A stretch of DNA of 28,288 nucleotides from an uncultured Lachnospiraceae bacterium. Lineage in GTDB: Bacteria; Bacillota; Clostridia; Lachnospirales; Lachnospiraceae. This document shows, piece by piece, positions 1-8,151 of this stretch. Positions within the stretch are counted from its first letter, which is position 1; each line of letters opens with the position of its first letter. The position numbers were made by a program, and so were the translations under genes. The notes beneath the pieces were generated by a model, which did not search any database, was not told where the DNA came from, and saw only the letters and a list, made by a program, of their open reading frames with translations. The stretch is from the NCBI GenBank assembly GCA_949076555.1, contig CARUOB010000042.1, forward strand, positions 1-28,288. The letters run 5' to 3'.

Positions 1-149
1 ATCCTTTTCTGTAAGAGCAAATGCTACTTTCCTAACCGCTGTTTTCAAAGTGGAAATAAACTTTTCACTTCACAACTTTTTTCATTAAAATCCGCTAAAA
101 TCTGGCCAATTTTCATTTTCCGCTAATTGCCGCACACAAATCCGTATTT

Positions 150-187
150 ACAAAAGAGCCACCGCCTTAAGGCAGTGACTCTTTTGT
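150..187 (-). terminator. Intrinsic terminator of the chemotaxis operon
   Basis: A 19-bp inverted repeat with almost no loop lies 36 bases past the chemoreceptor stop codon. Two positions are C/A mismatches in plus-strand RNA but become G-U wobbles in minus-strand RNA, so the stem is fully paired only when transcribed from the minus strand. The descending arm ends in CUCUUUUGU, a modest U-tract. This marks the end of the nine-gene che operon. Positions 1-149 beyond it are AT-rich and hold no gene that I can support. Confidence 0.8.
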
Positions 188-223
188 CTATTCTGAACGA
201 ACCTGTTCCGGTCCGTCCGCTTC

Positions 224-2005
224 TTAATATTTGTCGTCGTAATCTCCGTCAAGAGAAATCGTCGGCTCACTGCTGTATGCAGGCGTATTGTCTACGAAAC
301 CGCCGCCGCCCATTCTATCGGATGCGAGCTGGTATCTCGACATAAGGTTCTTGAGGGTAACTGCCTGGTTGGAAAGTTCCTCGCTGGCCGCTGCACACTC
401 CTGACTGGTAGCTGCATTGGTCTGTACCACGGTAGATACCTGAGAGATCGCCTGATCGATCTGAGAGATCGCTGTTGCCTGATCATTCGAGGAAATCGTA
501 ATGTTACTAATCAGACCAACAATCTCATCTATGGAAGTTACAATCTCATCCAGAGATTTCGCGGTATCCTGTGCGATCTTTGTACCGTTACCAACTTTAT
601 GTATGGTATCGTCAATCATTTCTGCCGTCTCGCTTGCAGCGGATGCACTCTTCGCTGCCAGATTTCTCACTTCCTCAGCCACCACTGCAAAACCTTTACC
701 GTGTACGCCCGCTCTTGCTGCCTCAACTGCCGCATTCAGCGCCAGAATATTGGTCTGGAATGCAATATCGTCGATTGTCTTGATAATCTTGGATATCGTC
801 TCTGAGGATGCGTTGATATCATCCATAGCCTGAATCATGGACTTCATTTGGTCATTACCGGATGTCGCCATACCCTTAATGTTCTGTACAAGTACGTTCG
901 CTTCACCTGCCTGTGTCGCATTGGCCTTCGTACGCTGCGTCACCTCATCCATGGACGCCGTTACCTGTTCAATAGCGCTGGCCTGCTCGGTAGAACCCTG
1001 TGCCAAAGCCTGGCTGGCATTTGCCACCTGCTCGGAACCTACCGTAATCTGAGCGCTTGCCTGCTTCACGTTGCTCAGGGTCATATTGTTCTCGGAAAGC
1101 AGTCTGACAATCGCCTTGCCCAGCACATCCCTGTCGCTGCGGGGATTTGCTTCCATAGTCAGATCGCCCTTGGAAATAGCCTCGGTAATATCGGTCTGCA
1201 CCCGGATCGCCTCAGACATCTGCGCAAACTCGTCAAGCAGTTCACCCAGATCATCATTGTACACCTTCTTACAGTCCACATCAATGTCACCCATGGTCAT
1301 CTTCCTAGCCGCCTCGGACAGCTTCGCCATAGGAAGTGTGATCGCCTTGATCAGAAGTGCACAGTACCCGATAGTAATAAGAATAGCGACTACCATTACC
1401 ACCACCTGCAGAACTGTCAGAGCCATCAACTGTGTGTTCAGCTCCAGATCCTTCTCATCAGATGTGGTCTCCATCATCTCGATCAATACTCGCAGATTGT
1501 CTTCCACCTCATCAGCGACAAACTTACTGTTGGTCACAAGTTCATTGATCGCTTCCTCTGTCTTACCTTCCTTGACAAGGTTGATATCCTCATCAGAGGA
1601 CGCATACCAACTGTCAATTTTATCTCTCACCAAACGGTACTGATCCTGAATCTCCGGGGTCAGCTTGTCCATGGTTTCCTCAAAGAGGGCGAAATAGCTG
1701 GCAGCATCCGCTTTATAGCTGTCAATCATCTCTTCCTGTTTCGCTATCGCTTCCATATCTTGATTATAGTAAAACAGAATATTCCGAATACGCACTTTAA
1801 TGTTACAGAAATTTGCAAATCCCTGTGTCACATAATATTGTGGCATAGCATAGTTGTCATACTGGCTCTTACGCGCCGTGTTTACCATATTAGAGGACCA
1901 TAATCCCACCGCCGAAACGAGGATCAGCATAATCAGCATCAGGGCGCTGAATAAAGTAATCTTTTTCTTGACTGACATGTCAACAATTGAAAATCTCTTC
2001 TTCAT
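224..2005 (-). CDS. Methyl-accepting chemotaxis protein (transmembrane chemoreceptor)
   Basis: A 593-residue chemoreceptor that senses a ligand outside the cell and controls CheA through CheW. TM1 lies at about 15-36, followed by a helical extracellular domain of about 155 residues consistent with a four-helix-bundle sensor. TM2 lies at about 193-218 and a HAMP domain at about 219-271. A second HAMP-like stretch (about 272-306, with the GDLTMEA and DVLGKAI signatures) precedes the long coiled-coil signalling domain. The highly conserved hairpin tip is at about 412-435, with QTNILALNAAVEAARAG. Glutamine/glutamate-rich flanks offer methylation sites for the CheR and CheB encoded upstream. An AAAGGAG site precedes the ATG, 15 bases after the cheW stop. 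It is the last gene of the operon. The ligand cannot be read from the sequence. Confidence 0.95.
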   Translation of the reverse strand: MKKRFSIVDMSVKKKITLFSALMLIMLILVSAVGLWSSNMVNTARKSQYDNYAMPQYYVTQGFANFCNIKVRIRNILFYYNQDMEAIAKQEEMIDSYKADAASYFALFEETMDKLTPEIQDQYRLVRDKIDSWYASSDEDINLVKEGKTEEAINELVTNSKFVADEVEDNLRVLIEMMETTSDEKDLELNTQLMALTVLQVVVMVVAILITIGYCALLIKAITLPMAKLSEAARKMTMGDIDVDCKKVYNDDLGELLDEFAQMSEAIRVQTDITEAISKGDLTMEANPRSDRDVLGKAIVRLLSENNMTLSNVKQASAQITVGSEQVANASQALAQGSTEQASAIEQVTASMDEVTQRTKANATQAGEANVLVQNIKGMATSGNDQMKSMIQAMDDINASSETISKIIKTIDDIAFQTNILALNAAVEAARAGVHGKGFAVVAEEVRNLAAKSASAASETAEMIDDTIHKVGNGTKIAQDTAKSLDEIVTSIDEIVGLISNITISSNDQATAISQIDQAISQVSTVVQTNAATSQECAAASEELSNQAVTLKNLMSRYQLASDRMGGGGFVDNTPAYSSEPTISLDGDYDDKY

Positions 2006-2020
2006 GGTAGTTTCTCCTTT

Positions 2021-2560
2021 TTATGATTGTTCTTCCTTGCGAACCTCTTCCATCGCTGTCACGATATCGTCCTGCCTAATCAGTTTCTCAGGATCAAGAA
2101 GAAGCGTCACCGTATCTCCCGTTCTGGCCAGACCGAAAACATACTTATTATGCTCATGTTCTTTCCTTCCCAGTGACGGCGGTGGTGCGATATTGTCCTC
2201 TGCAATGGTATCAACATCCGCTAATCTCTCCACGATCAGACCGATCATGGTAGATTTTACATCGATGACGATAATACACGTTCTGTCCGTGTATTCGCAT
2301 GGTTCCATTTTAAACCTGACACGAACATCAATCACAGGAATAATCTTGCCTCGGAGATTGATCAACCCCTTAATGTAATCGTCTACCTCAGGGATTGCCG
2401 CAATCGGCTGCATCGCAATGATCTCATTCACATAGCTGATGCTGATGCCAAACAATTCTTTTCCAATCTGGAATGTCATATACATTCCTTTCTGGGAATC
2501 ATCCTCCAACAGCTCTTCCATATCATCCGTTTCTACTTTTTTCAATAAATCTTCCGCCAT
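2021..2560 (-). CDS. cheW: CheW coupling protein
   Basis: A 179-residue adaptor that links chemoreceptors to the CheA kinase in the membrane-bound signalling array. The CheW-like SH3-type fold covers about residues 27-165, with the characteristic stretches FQIGKELFGISISYVNEI, LINLRGKIIPVIDVR and a GLIVERLADV-type segment. An acidic N-terminal extension of about 25 residues (EDLLKKVETDDMEELLEDD) makes it slightly longer than a minimal CheW. The ATG follows an AAAGGAG site that overlaps the end of cheA, and only a few bases separate the two genes, which suggests translational coupling. It is flanked by cheA and a receptor gene, the standard partners. Confidence 0.95.
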   Translation of the reverse strand: MAEDLLKKVETDDMEELLEDDSQKGMYMTFQIGKELFGISISYVNEIIAMQPIAAIPEVDDYIKGLINLRGKIIPVIDVRVRFKMEPCEYTDRTCIIVIDVKSTMIGLIVERLADVDTIAEDNIAPPPSLGRKEHEHNKYVFGLARTGDTVTLLLDPEKLIRQDDIVTAMEEVRKEEQS

Positions 2561-2563
2561 GTA

Positions 2564-4708
2564 CTATCTCCTTTCTCCGTCATGCATCAGCAATCCGGCA
2601 ATATCCAGGATCAGTGCAATGCTTCCGTCGCCAAGCTGCGTACAGCCCGAAAGGCCTTTCACTTTTCTGACATAGGAAGGAATCGGCTTAACCACGATTT
2701 CCTGTTCCTGCAGCAATTTGTCAATCAGCACACATACCTGACTGCCTTCATGTTCTAGTACAACGATGATTCCCTCTTCAATCTTATCGTTTGAATCGGG
2801 CAGATCATACCTTTCATTCAGGCGGATAAAGGGATAACACTCCCCTCTCAGCACAATGTATTCCTCGCCGCTCGGCTCGCTGATGAGAGAATCTTCTCCC
2901 ACTCTCACAAATTCCTTGATCGACGCCGTTTCAATCACAAACGGAGAATTACCTACCTGCACCACAATACCGTTGATAATCGCAAGCGTAAGCGGTATGA
3001 CCAGCGTCATTTCCGACCCTTCAAACTCTACACTGGAAATATCAAGCCTTCCGCTGATGGACTGAATGTTCTTCACCACCACATCCATACCCACGCCTCT
3101 GCCGGAATACTCGGTTACCTCCTCTTTGGTGGAGAAGCCCGGCAGCGTAATAAACCGGAAAATCTCCTTATCCGTAAACTCGCTCATCGGCTTATTCTCA
3201 ATAAGTCCCTTGTCAAGCGCTTTCTGGTACAGCTTTTCTTTATTCAGACCCTTGCCGTCGTCCTTCACGCTGATATAAACCTTACCGCCCTCGTTCTTTG
3301 CCTCCAGTGTGATCTTTCCTTTCGAGGACTTGCCCACTGCCGTTCTGTCAGCCGGATCTTCCTCGATACCGTGATCCACGGAATTTCTCACAAGGTGCAT
3401 CAGCGGGTCGGTAATATGTTCGATGATGTTCTTATCCACTTCCGTGTTCTCACCGACCACTTCAAGCTCGATATCCTTACCCAGCTTTCTGGACACGTCG
3501 AATACAATTCTTCGCATCTTCTGGAATGTATTGGTAAGAGGCATCATGCGCATCGACATAATGACTTCCTGCAGCTCCGTTGTAATCTTGGAAAGCTGTC
3601 CGGATGCCTTCTGGAAGTTGGAAAGTTCCAGTCCCGGCACTTTCAGATCCGGGTTCTGCAAAACCACCGCCTCCGCGATAACAAGCTCGCCGATCAGATC
3701 CATCAGCGCATCCATCTTCTCCACGTTCACGCTGATAATGCTCTGCTGCTTGGGCTGGTTCTTCGCCAGCGTCTTGCCCTTGCCGGCTTCCTTGGTCTTA
3801 ACCACGTAATCGCCGGGTTTCGGTCCTTCTTTTTTCGCCTCTTTATTCCCTTTATTTCCATCGTCCTTCGCGGCCGCAGGCGCAACGACAACGGGCTCGG
3901 CTTCCTCTCTGCCAAACTCGCTAAGCGCTCTGCCATACTCTTCTTTGGAAAGCTCGTCGAAGTTGATCTCCTCCGCCTCGGAGCTGTCGATCAACGCGAT
4001 CACATCTTCCTTAGAGCTTTTCGTCTGCAGCAGCATATGAAATCCTTCTGCTACAATCACGTCGGCGCTGGCCTCATTTGAGAGTATGTCGTCCGGCGTA
4101 TAGAGCAGATCCTCCGCCACCTCTTTCAGCGCATAGGTGGCCGAATAGGCCCGCAGATTACTCATTTGCGTATCGCTTCGGTAATGAATCGAAATCCGAT
4201 AAAAATGACTGTCGTCACCCGCCACCGGCGTGATGTAGAACTGTGTCGGCTCCACATGCTTATTCGCCTGCGGCATCTGAATGCCCTGTTTCTTGATCTC
4301 GCCCTTCAATCGGCCGAGAAACTCATCCAGATCTTCCACAAGCTCTTTCTCTTCACCGTCCGGTGTATCGCCGTTCTTCAGCTTATCGAGCTCGCCCGTC
4401 ACAAAGTCCGACACTGCAAGCACCTTCTCCACCAGTTCCATATGCGGCACATCGTCCGGATGGGATTCTCTCAGGTAGTAAAACACATCCTCCAGTTTAT
4501 GTGTCACTTTCGTAATGTTTTCATACATCAGAACACCCGAGGAACCTTTAATGGTGTGCATGACGCGGAAAATCTCATTGATATCGGCATCATCGAAGCA
4601 ATCAGCATCCTGTTTTTCCAATATTATGCCTTCCAGTTTCTCCAAAAGCTGTCCGCTCTCATACAAAAACATGTCAAGCATACTTTCTGTGTTGAATTCT
4701 TCTGCCAT
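2564..4708 (-). CDS. cheA: CheA chemotaxis histidine kinase
   Basis: A 714-residue class II histidine kinase. Domains in order: P1 phosphotransfer (about 1-130) with the phospho-acceptor H51 in HTIKGSS; P2-like domain (about 155-255) that would dock response regulators; a charged, Ala/Lys-rich linker (about 265-325); P3 dimerisation helices (about 326-390); P4 ATPase (about 391-560) with the N-box residues N442 and H446 in LVRNSVDHG, the DDGKG loop and the GRGVGMDVV box; P5 CheW-like regulatory domain to the end. All catalytic motifs are intact. It phosphorylates itself on H51 and passes the phosphoryl group to CheB and the CheY-like protein encoded just upstream. A GAGGAGG site precedes the ATG. 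Confidence 0.96.
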   Translation of the reverse strand: MAEEFNTESMLDMFLYESGQLLEKLEGIILEKQDADCFDDADINEIFRVMHTIKGSSGVLMYENITKVTHKLEDVFYYLRESHPDDVPHMELVEKVLAVSDFVTGELDKLKNGDTPDGEEKELVEDLDEFLGRLKGEIKKQGIQMPQANKHVEPTQFYITPVAGDDSHFYRISIHYRSDTQMSNLRAYSATYALKEVAEDLLYTPDDILSNEASADVIVAEGFHMLLQTKSSKEDVIALIDSSEAEEINFDELSKEEYGRALSEFGREEAEPVVVAPAAAKDDGNKGNKEAKKEGPKPGDYVVKTKEAGKGKTLAKNQPKQQSIISVNVEKMDALMDLIGELVIAEAVVLQNPDLKVPGLELSNFQKASGQLSKITTELQEVIMSMRMMPLTNTFQKMRRIVFDVSRKLGKDIELEVVGENTEVDKNIIEHITDPLMHLVRNSVDHGIEEDPADRTAVGKSSKGKITLEAKNEGGKVYISVKDDGKGLNKEKLYQKALDKGLIENKPMSEFTDKEIFRFITLPGFSTKEEVTEYSGRGVGMDVVVKNIQSISGRLDISSVEFEGSEMTLVIPLTLAIINGIVVQVGNSPFVIETASIKEFVRVGEDSLISEPSGEEYIVLRGECYPFIRLNERYDLPDSNDKIEEGIIVVLEHEGSQVCVLIDKLLQEQEIVVKPIPSYVRKVKGLSGCTQLGDGSIALILDIAGLLMHDGERR

Positions 4709-4742
4709 ATTTCCTCCTCATCTTAAGGATATCCCAGATTTT

Positions 4743-5141
4743 CTAAATCAGCCCAAGCTTTGTCAATACCTTTTCAAACTTCTCCACATCTATCGGTTTC
4801 CCGGCATAGGCTTCACATCCAAGTTCGAACGCCATCTTAACATTGCGCTCGTCATTCAGCGCTGTCGTCATAATGACTTTCACGCGTTTGCTCTTGGGAA
4901 TGCCTTTCTGCGCCTCGATATCGCGGATTGCCTTTAGCACCTGATAACCGTCCATAACCGGCATCATCACATCCAGACACGCCAGATCATAAGGCTCACC
5001 GTCTTCCAAGGCCATCATAAACGCGTCCACAGCCTCTTCGCCATCCACCATCACGTCGCATTCTCCATAACGTGAGAGCTGCTTATCCATAAACTTACGG
5101 CTGGCGAAATCATCCTCTGCCAACAAAATCTTCATATCCAT
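4743..5141 (-). CDS. Single-domain response regulator (CheY-like)
   Basis: A 132-residue stand-alone receiver domain with no output domain. The acidic pocket (E9, D10, D11), the phospho-acceptor D57 (CLDVMMPVMDG), the TT switch motif and the conserved lysine in YAGKP are all present, so it should be phosphorylated by CheA. It is the only candidate for a CheY in this operon. Its sequence is nevertheless unlike typical flagellar CheY: it starts KILLAEDDFASRKFMDKQL instead of the usual VDDSAFMR type, and carries an insert-like acidic segment (ALEDGEPYDL). It could serve a target other than the flagellar switch. An AAAGGAG site sits just before the first ATG. It lies between cheB and cheA. Confidence 0.88.
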   Translation of the reverse strand: MDMKILLAEDDFASRKFMDKQLSRYGECDVMVDGEEAVDAFMMALEDGEPYDLACLDVMMPVMDGYQVLKAIRDIEAQKGIPKSKRVKVIMTTALNDERNVKMAFELGCEAYAGKPIDVEKFEKVLTKLGLI

Positions 5142-5166
5142 TCAGCTCCTTTCTTCAAAGTAGTAT

Positions 5167-6192
5167 CTATTTGCTCAACAGGCTGTAAATCTTCCCTGCA
5201 ATTGCCGTAATCGGAGCCTGCTGCTGCACCGCACCGATATCGAAAGCAACTTTTGGCATACCGTAAACGACACAGGTCGCCTCGTCCTGCCCGACGGTCA
5301 GCGCCCCGGCCTTTCGCATCTCCAAAAGCCCTTTTGCGCCGTCGGCTCCCATTCCCGTCAAAATCGCGCCCACTGCCTTACTACCGGCAGTCTTCGCCAC
5401 GGAGCTGAACAGTACGTCCACGGAGGGGCAATGCCCGCTCACCTTCTCCGTACCCCTGCACTCCACCTGATAACTGTCGCCCACCTTAACAAGCCGCATC
5501 TGCCTGTCACCCGGCGCAATTAGCACCTGTCCCTGCATCACGCGGTCACCCGTCTGGGCTTCCTTTACGGCCACCTCGCACTGGTTATTCAGGCGGTCCG
5601 CATACATCTGTGTAAACCCGGGCGGCATGTGCTGTACAATGACAACGCCCGGAATATCTCTCTTAAATCTTTTCACAACCTCAAAAATCGCTTCGGTTCC
5701 TCCCGTGGAGGCGCCGATCGCAACGATGCGGTCCTTCCCGCCCGCCGGAGTGACATGGCTCATGACGGTCGTATGATCCACGCGCTTCAGCTTGCCGACC
5801 TTCGCGGTAGAGGCAATTTTTACCTTTGCCGCCAACTCCTGACGCATAAAGTCATTGAGCTGTTCCCGCGTCAGATTGGCCGGTTTATTGACGAAGTCTA
5901 CCGCACCAGCCTCAAGCGCATCGAATACTTTATTGTTTAACGAGCTGATCATAACTACCGGCAGCGGATATTGCGGCATCAGTCTCTTTAAAAACTCTAT
6001 GCCGTTCATTTTCGGCATCTCCACATCCAGCGTCATAACATCCGGCTTATACTTGAGAATCGCGTCTCTCGCCGCGTAAACATCCTCCACGTCAGCCACA
6101 ACCTCGATGTTGGGATCTGCGTTCAATCCTTGCACAAGCAGTTTGCGGAACATCAGCGAATCATCTACAACCAACACTCTAATCGGTCTCAT
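5167..6192 (-). CDS. cheB: CheB protein-glutamate methylesterase / glutamine deamidase
   Basis: A 341-residue two-domain enzyme that removes methyl groups from, and deamidates, chemoreceptors, opposing CheR. The N-terminal receiver has phospho-acceptor D56 (TLDVEMPKMNG). The C-terminal esterase has the catalytic triad S162 (GASTGG), H188 (VQHMPPGF) and D284 (GMGADGA). The reading frame can open nine bases earlier at a GTG, but the AGGAG site overlaps that codon and is ideally spaced (8 bases) for the ATG at 6192 that starts MRPIRVLVVDDS, so the ATG is chosen. The start lies only 11 bases past the cheR stop, so the two adaptation enzymes are probably translationally coupled. Confidence 0.95.
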   Translation of the reverse strand: MRPIRVLVVDDSLMFRKLLVQGLNADPNIEVVADVEDVYAARDAILKYKPDVMTLDVEMPKMNGIEFLKRLMPQYPLPVVMISSLNNKVFDALEAGAVDFVNKPANLTREQLNDFMRQELAAKVKIASTAKVGKLKRVDHTTVMSHVTPAGGKDRIVAIGASTGGTEAIFEVVKRFKRDIPGVVIVQHMPPGFTQMYADRLNNQCEVAVKEAQTGDRVMQGQVLIAPGDRQMRLVKVGDSYQVECRGTEKVSGHCPSVDVLFSSVAKTAGSKAVGAILTGMGADGAKGLLEMRKAGALTVGQDEATCVVYGMPKVAFDIGAVQQQAPITAIAGKIYSLLSK

Positions 6193-6203
6193 GTCCTGCA
6201 CTC

Positions 6204-7007
6204 CTACTTTCTGTAAATTGATGGTTGAACATAATTAAATTTTACCATTTGACGATCCAATCTCTCCGTTAACCCGATAAAGAGATAACCACCCGGCTCC
6301 ATGTGATCATAAATCCGGTTGATAAGCGGATATTTGATATCATCCTGAAAATAAATCATCACGTTCCGCAAAAATACAATATGAAATTTCTTCTTAAATG
6401 TGATGGGGTCCATCAGGTTAAACTGTCTAAAAATCACTTCTTTTTTCAGCTCATCTTTCACCAGAAACTCTTCCTGACTGATCTGTTTAAAGTAATGTCT
6501 CTTCCAGTTTACGGGCAAAGGCTCGATATCTTCCTTCAGGTAAACGCCCTTGGAGGCATGCGACAAAACTTTCATGGAAATATCTGTCGCCAGAAGTCTG
6601 GTATCCCATCCCGAGTGATTGATGCCAAAGAAATCATTGATAATCATGGCCAGCGTATAGGGTTCTTCTCCCGTGGAAGAAGCGCCGCACCAGACCCGCA
6701 GATCCTTCGTCCCCATCGTTTTGGATTTTGCCCATGGCAGCGCCACATCTTTCATAAAATCAAAATGTTCGCTTTCCCGCATAAAATATGTATGGTTTGT
6801 GGTGAGAATATTCACCAGATCCGTGGCTTCACTGCCCTTCGGATTGTGTTCCACCTTCGCCATAAGCTCGTTGTAATTCGCGTAGCCGTTGCGCGCCAGA
6901 TAATTCTCCAGCCGCCCGCCCACCAGCACCCTCTTCTGACTCAGATCGATGCCGTAGTGCTGTTTCACATAAGTGACTATCCTTTGGAACTCGCCGTCGG
7001 TAATCAT
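6204..7007 (-). CDS. cheR: CheR chemotaxis protein methyltransferase
   Basis: A 267-residue S-adenosylmethionine-dependent methyltransferase that methylates receptor glutamates. It has the N-terminal all-helical CheR domain (about 1-70, ending in LTTNHTYFMRE), the SAM-binding motif WCGASSTGEEPYTLAM (about 106-121), the second acidic motif LLATDIS, and the conserved FLRNVMIYF near the C-terminus. Length is typical for the family. No C-terminal receptor-tethering extension or TPR is present. A GGGAGG site precedes the ATG. It lies directly downstream of the receiver-HD-GYP gene with a gap of about 55 bases and directly upstream of cheB. Confidence 0.95.
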   Translation of the reverse strand: MITDGEFQRIVTYVKQHYGIDLSQKRVLVGGRLENYLARNGYANYNELMAKVEHNPKGSEATDLVNILTTNHTYFMRESEHFDFMKDVALPWAKSKTMGTKDLRVWCGASSTGEEPYTLAMIINDFFGINHSGWDTRLLATDISMKVLSHASKGVYLKEDIEPLPVNWKRHYFKQISQEEFLVKDELKKEVIFRQFNLMDPITFKKKFHIVFLRNVMIYFQDDIKYPLINRIYDHMEPGGYLFIGLTERLDRQMVKFNYVQPSIYRK

Positions 7008-7062
7008 TTCTTTTACCTCCCCAAATTACCATCTTTAATTAAAGCATACAATTACATAAAAG

Positions 7063-8139
7063 TCAATTTGTTCTCATCCGGTTCCAAAGCTTGTCAAAGA
7101 CTTGTATAACATCGGGATCATAATATGTGCCGCCCCTTTCGCTGATCCTCTTTTGTCCTTCTTCCGCGGAACACGCGGCCTCTCCATATCCGGGCGCCGT
7201 CATTTCGTCAAAGTCGTTGGCCACAGCCACAATCCGCGCTTCCAGCGGTATCTCACTGCCGGACAGCGCCGGATATCCCGAGCCGTCCCAGTGGGCATGA
7301 TGGCATCCGGCGATCTGCCTCGTCATTTCCAGCGCGCCGCTGCTCTCCTGATCCACCGCAAATTCGCTGATTACTTCCTTGCCGGATTCCGAACATTTCT
7401 TTATATATTCCAAATTCTGTCTGTCCGGTCCGCCGTCGTCCGCGATCTCTTCCCCCGACATCAGAAACCTTCCTACGTCGTGAAGTCTGGCCGCGATACC
7501 GATATTATCCACAAACTCGTCCGTCACGATATCCTCATACACCGGGGAAAACTGCAGCCCTTGTGCAAGAAGTTTGCAGTTATATCCCACATTGCTCCGG
7601 TGCGTTCCTTTATCGTCATCCTTCTTTCGCATAATCCGCGCAAGCGCCCGCAGCACATTGGCATGTTCTCTCTCGAGCTGGTTCTTCTGATCCTCCACAA
7701 GGCGGTGCATCATACGGTTATAATCCGCCATCTCCTGCTGCATTCGGTAGCTGCTTAAGTGGTTGTTCACCCGCATCAAAACCTCGATATTGTCAAAGGG
7801 CTTCGGTATAAAGTCCACGGCGCCGGCCAAAAACGCCTCCTCTTTCTCCTTGCTGGTATTTAATACGGTGATAAAGATAAAAGGAATGTCTCTGGTGGCC
7901 TGATCGCTCTTTAACATCCGGCAGAACTCCAGCCCGTCTATCTCCGGCATAGACAAATCCGACAGAATGAGATCCGGCCTGGTCCGCTTCATCAGCTCAA
8001 GCGCTTCCCGCACGCTCAGCGCGGTCAACGCCTCATACCCCTCATGCGTGAGAATATTTTCCAGTATGGTAACATTCACACTGATATCATCCACAATCAG
8101 AATGGCAGGTGCGTTTTTCTTAACATGTTCCGTCTCCAT
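7063..8139 (-). CDS. Response regulator with degenerate HD-GYP domain
   Basis: A 358-residue protein: receiver domain (about 11-128, phospho-acceptor D61 in LSDLSMPEIDG), a helical linker (about 130-165), then an HD-GYP-type domain (about 166-358). H220-D221, H280-H281 and the GSGYP motif (286-290) are kept. Compared with the intact paralogue at 10192-11289, however, three expected metal ligands differ: Glu is replaced by R171, the His of the KTH motif by C249, and the Asp of the VAD motif by N308. HD-GYP proteins normally hydrolyse cyclic di-GMP; this one may bind without cleaving, or act as a phosphorylation-controlled scaffold (inference). An AAGGAGG site precedes the ATG. It lies 12 bases past the sensor-kinase stop, so that kinase is its likely phospho-donor. 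Confidence 0.87.
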   Translation of the reverse strand: METEHVKKNAPAILIVDDISVNVTILENILTHEGYEALTALSVREALELMKRTRPDLILSDLSMPEIDGLEFCRMLKSDQATRDIPFIFITVLNTSKEKEEAFLAGAVDFIPKPFDNIEVLMRVNNHLSSYRMQQEMADYNRMMHRLVEDQKNQLEREHANVLRALARIMRKKDDDKGTHRSNVGYNCKLLAQGLQFSPVYEDIVTDEFVDNIGIAARLHDVGRFLMSGEEIADDGGPDRQNLEYIKKCSESGKEVISEFAVDQESSGALEMTRQIAGCHHAHWDGSGYPALSGSEIPLEARIVAVANDFDEMTAPGYGEAACSAEEGQKRISERGGTYYDPDVIQVFDKLWNRMRTN

Positions 8140-8151
8140 CGCCTTCCTCCT

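Noticed and set aside
48..70. Hairpin AAGTGGAAA / TTTTCACTT followed by a T-run near 76
   Set aside because: It has a 9-bp stem with a wobble and a T-run that would suit a plus-strand terminator, but no plus-strand gene ends here and the stem is AT-rich and weak.
848..1903. Long plus-strand open frame opposite the chemoreceptor gene
   Set aside because: It is fully inside the coding region of a clear chemoreceptor on the other strand, its product (His/Leu/Arg-rich) resembles nothing, and it has no ribosome site.
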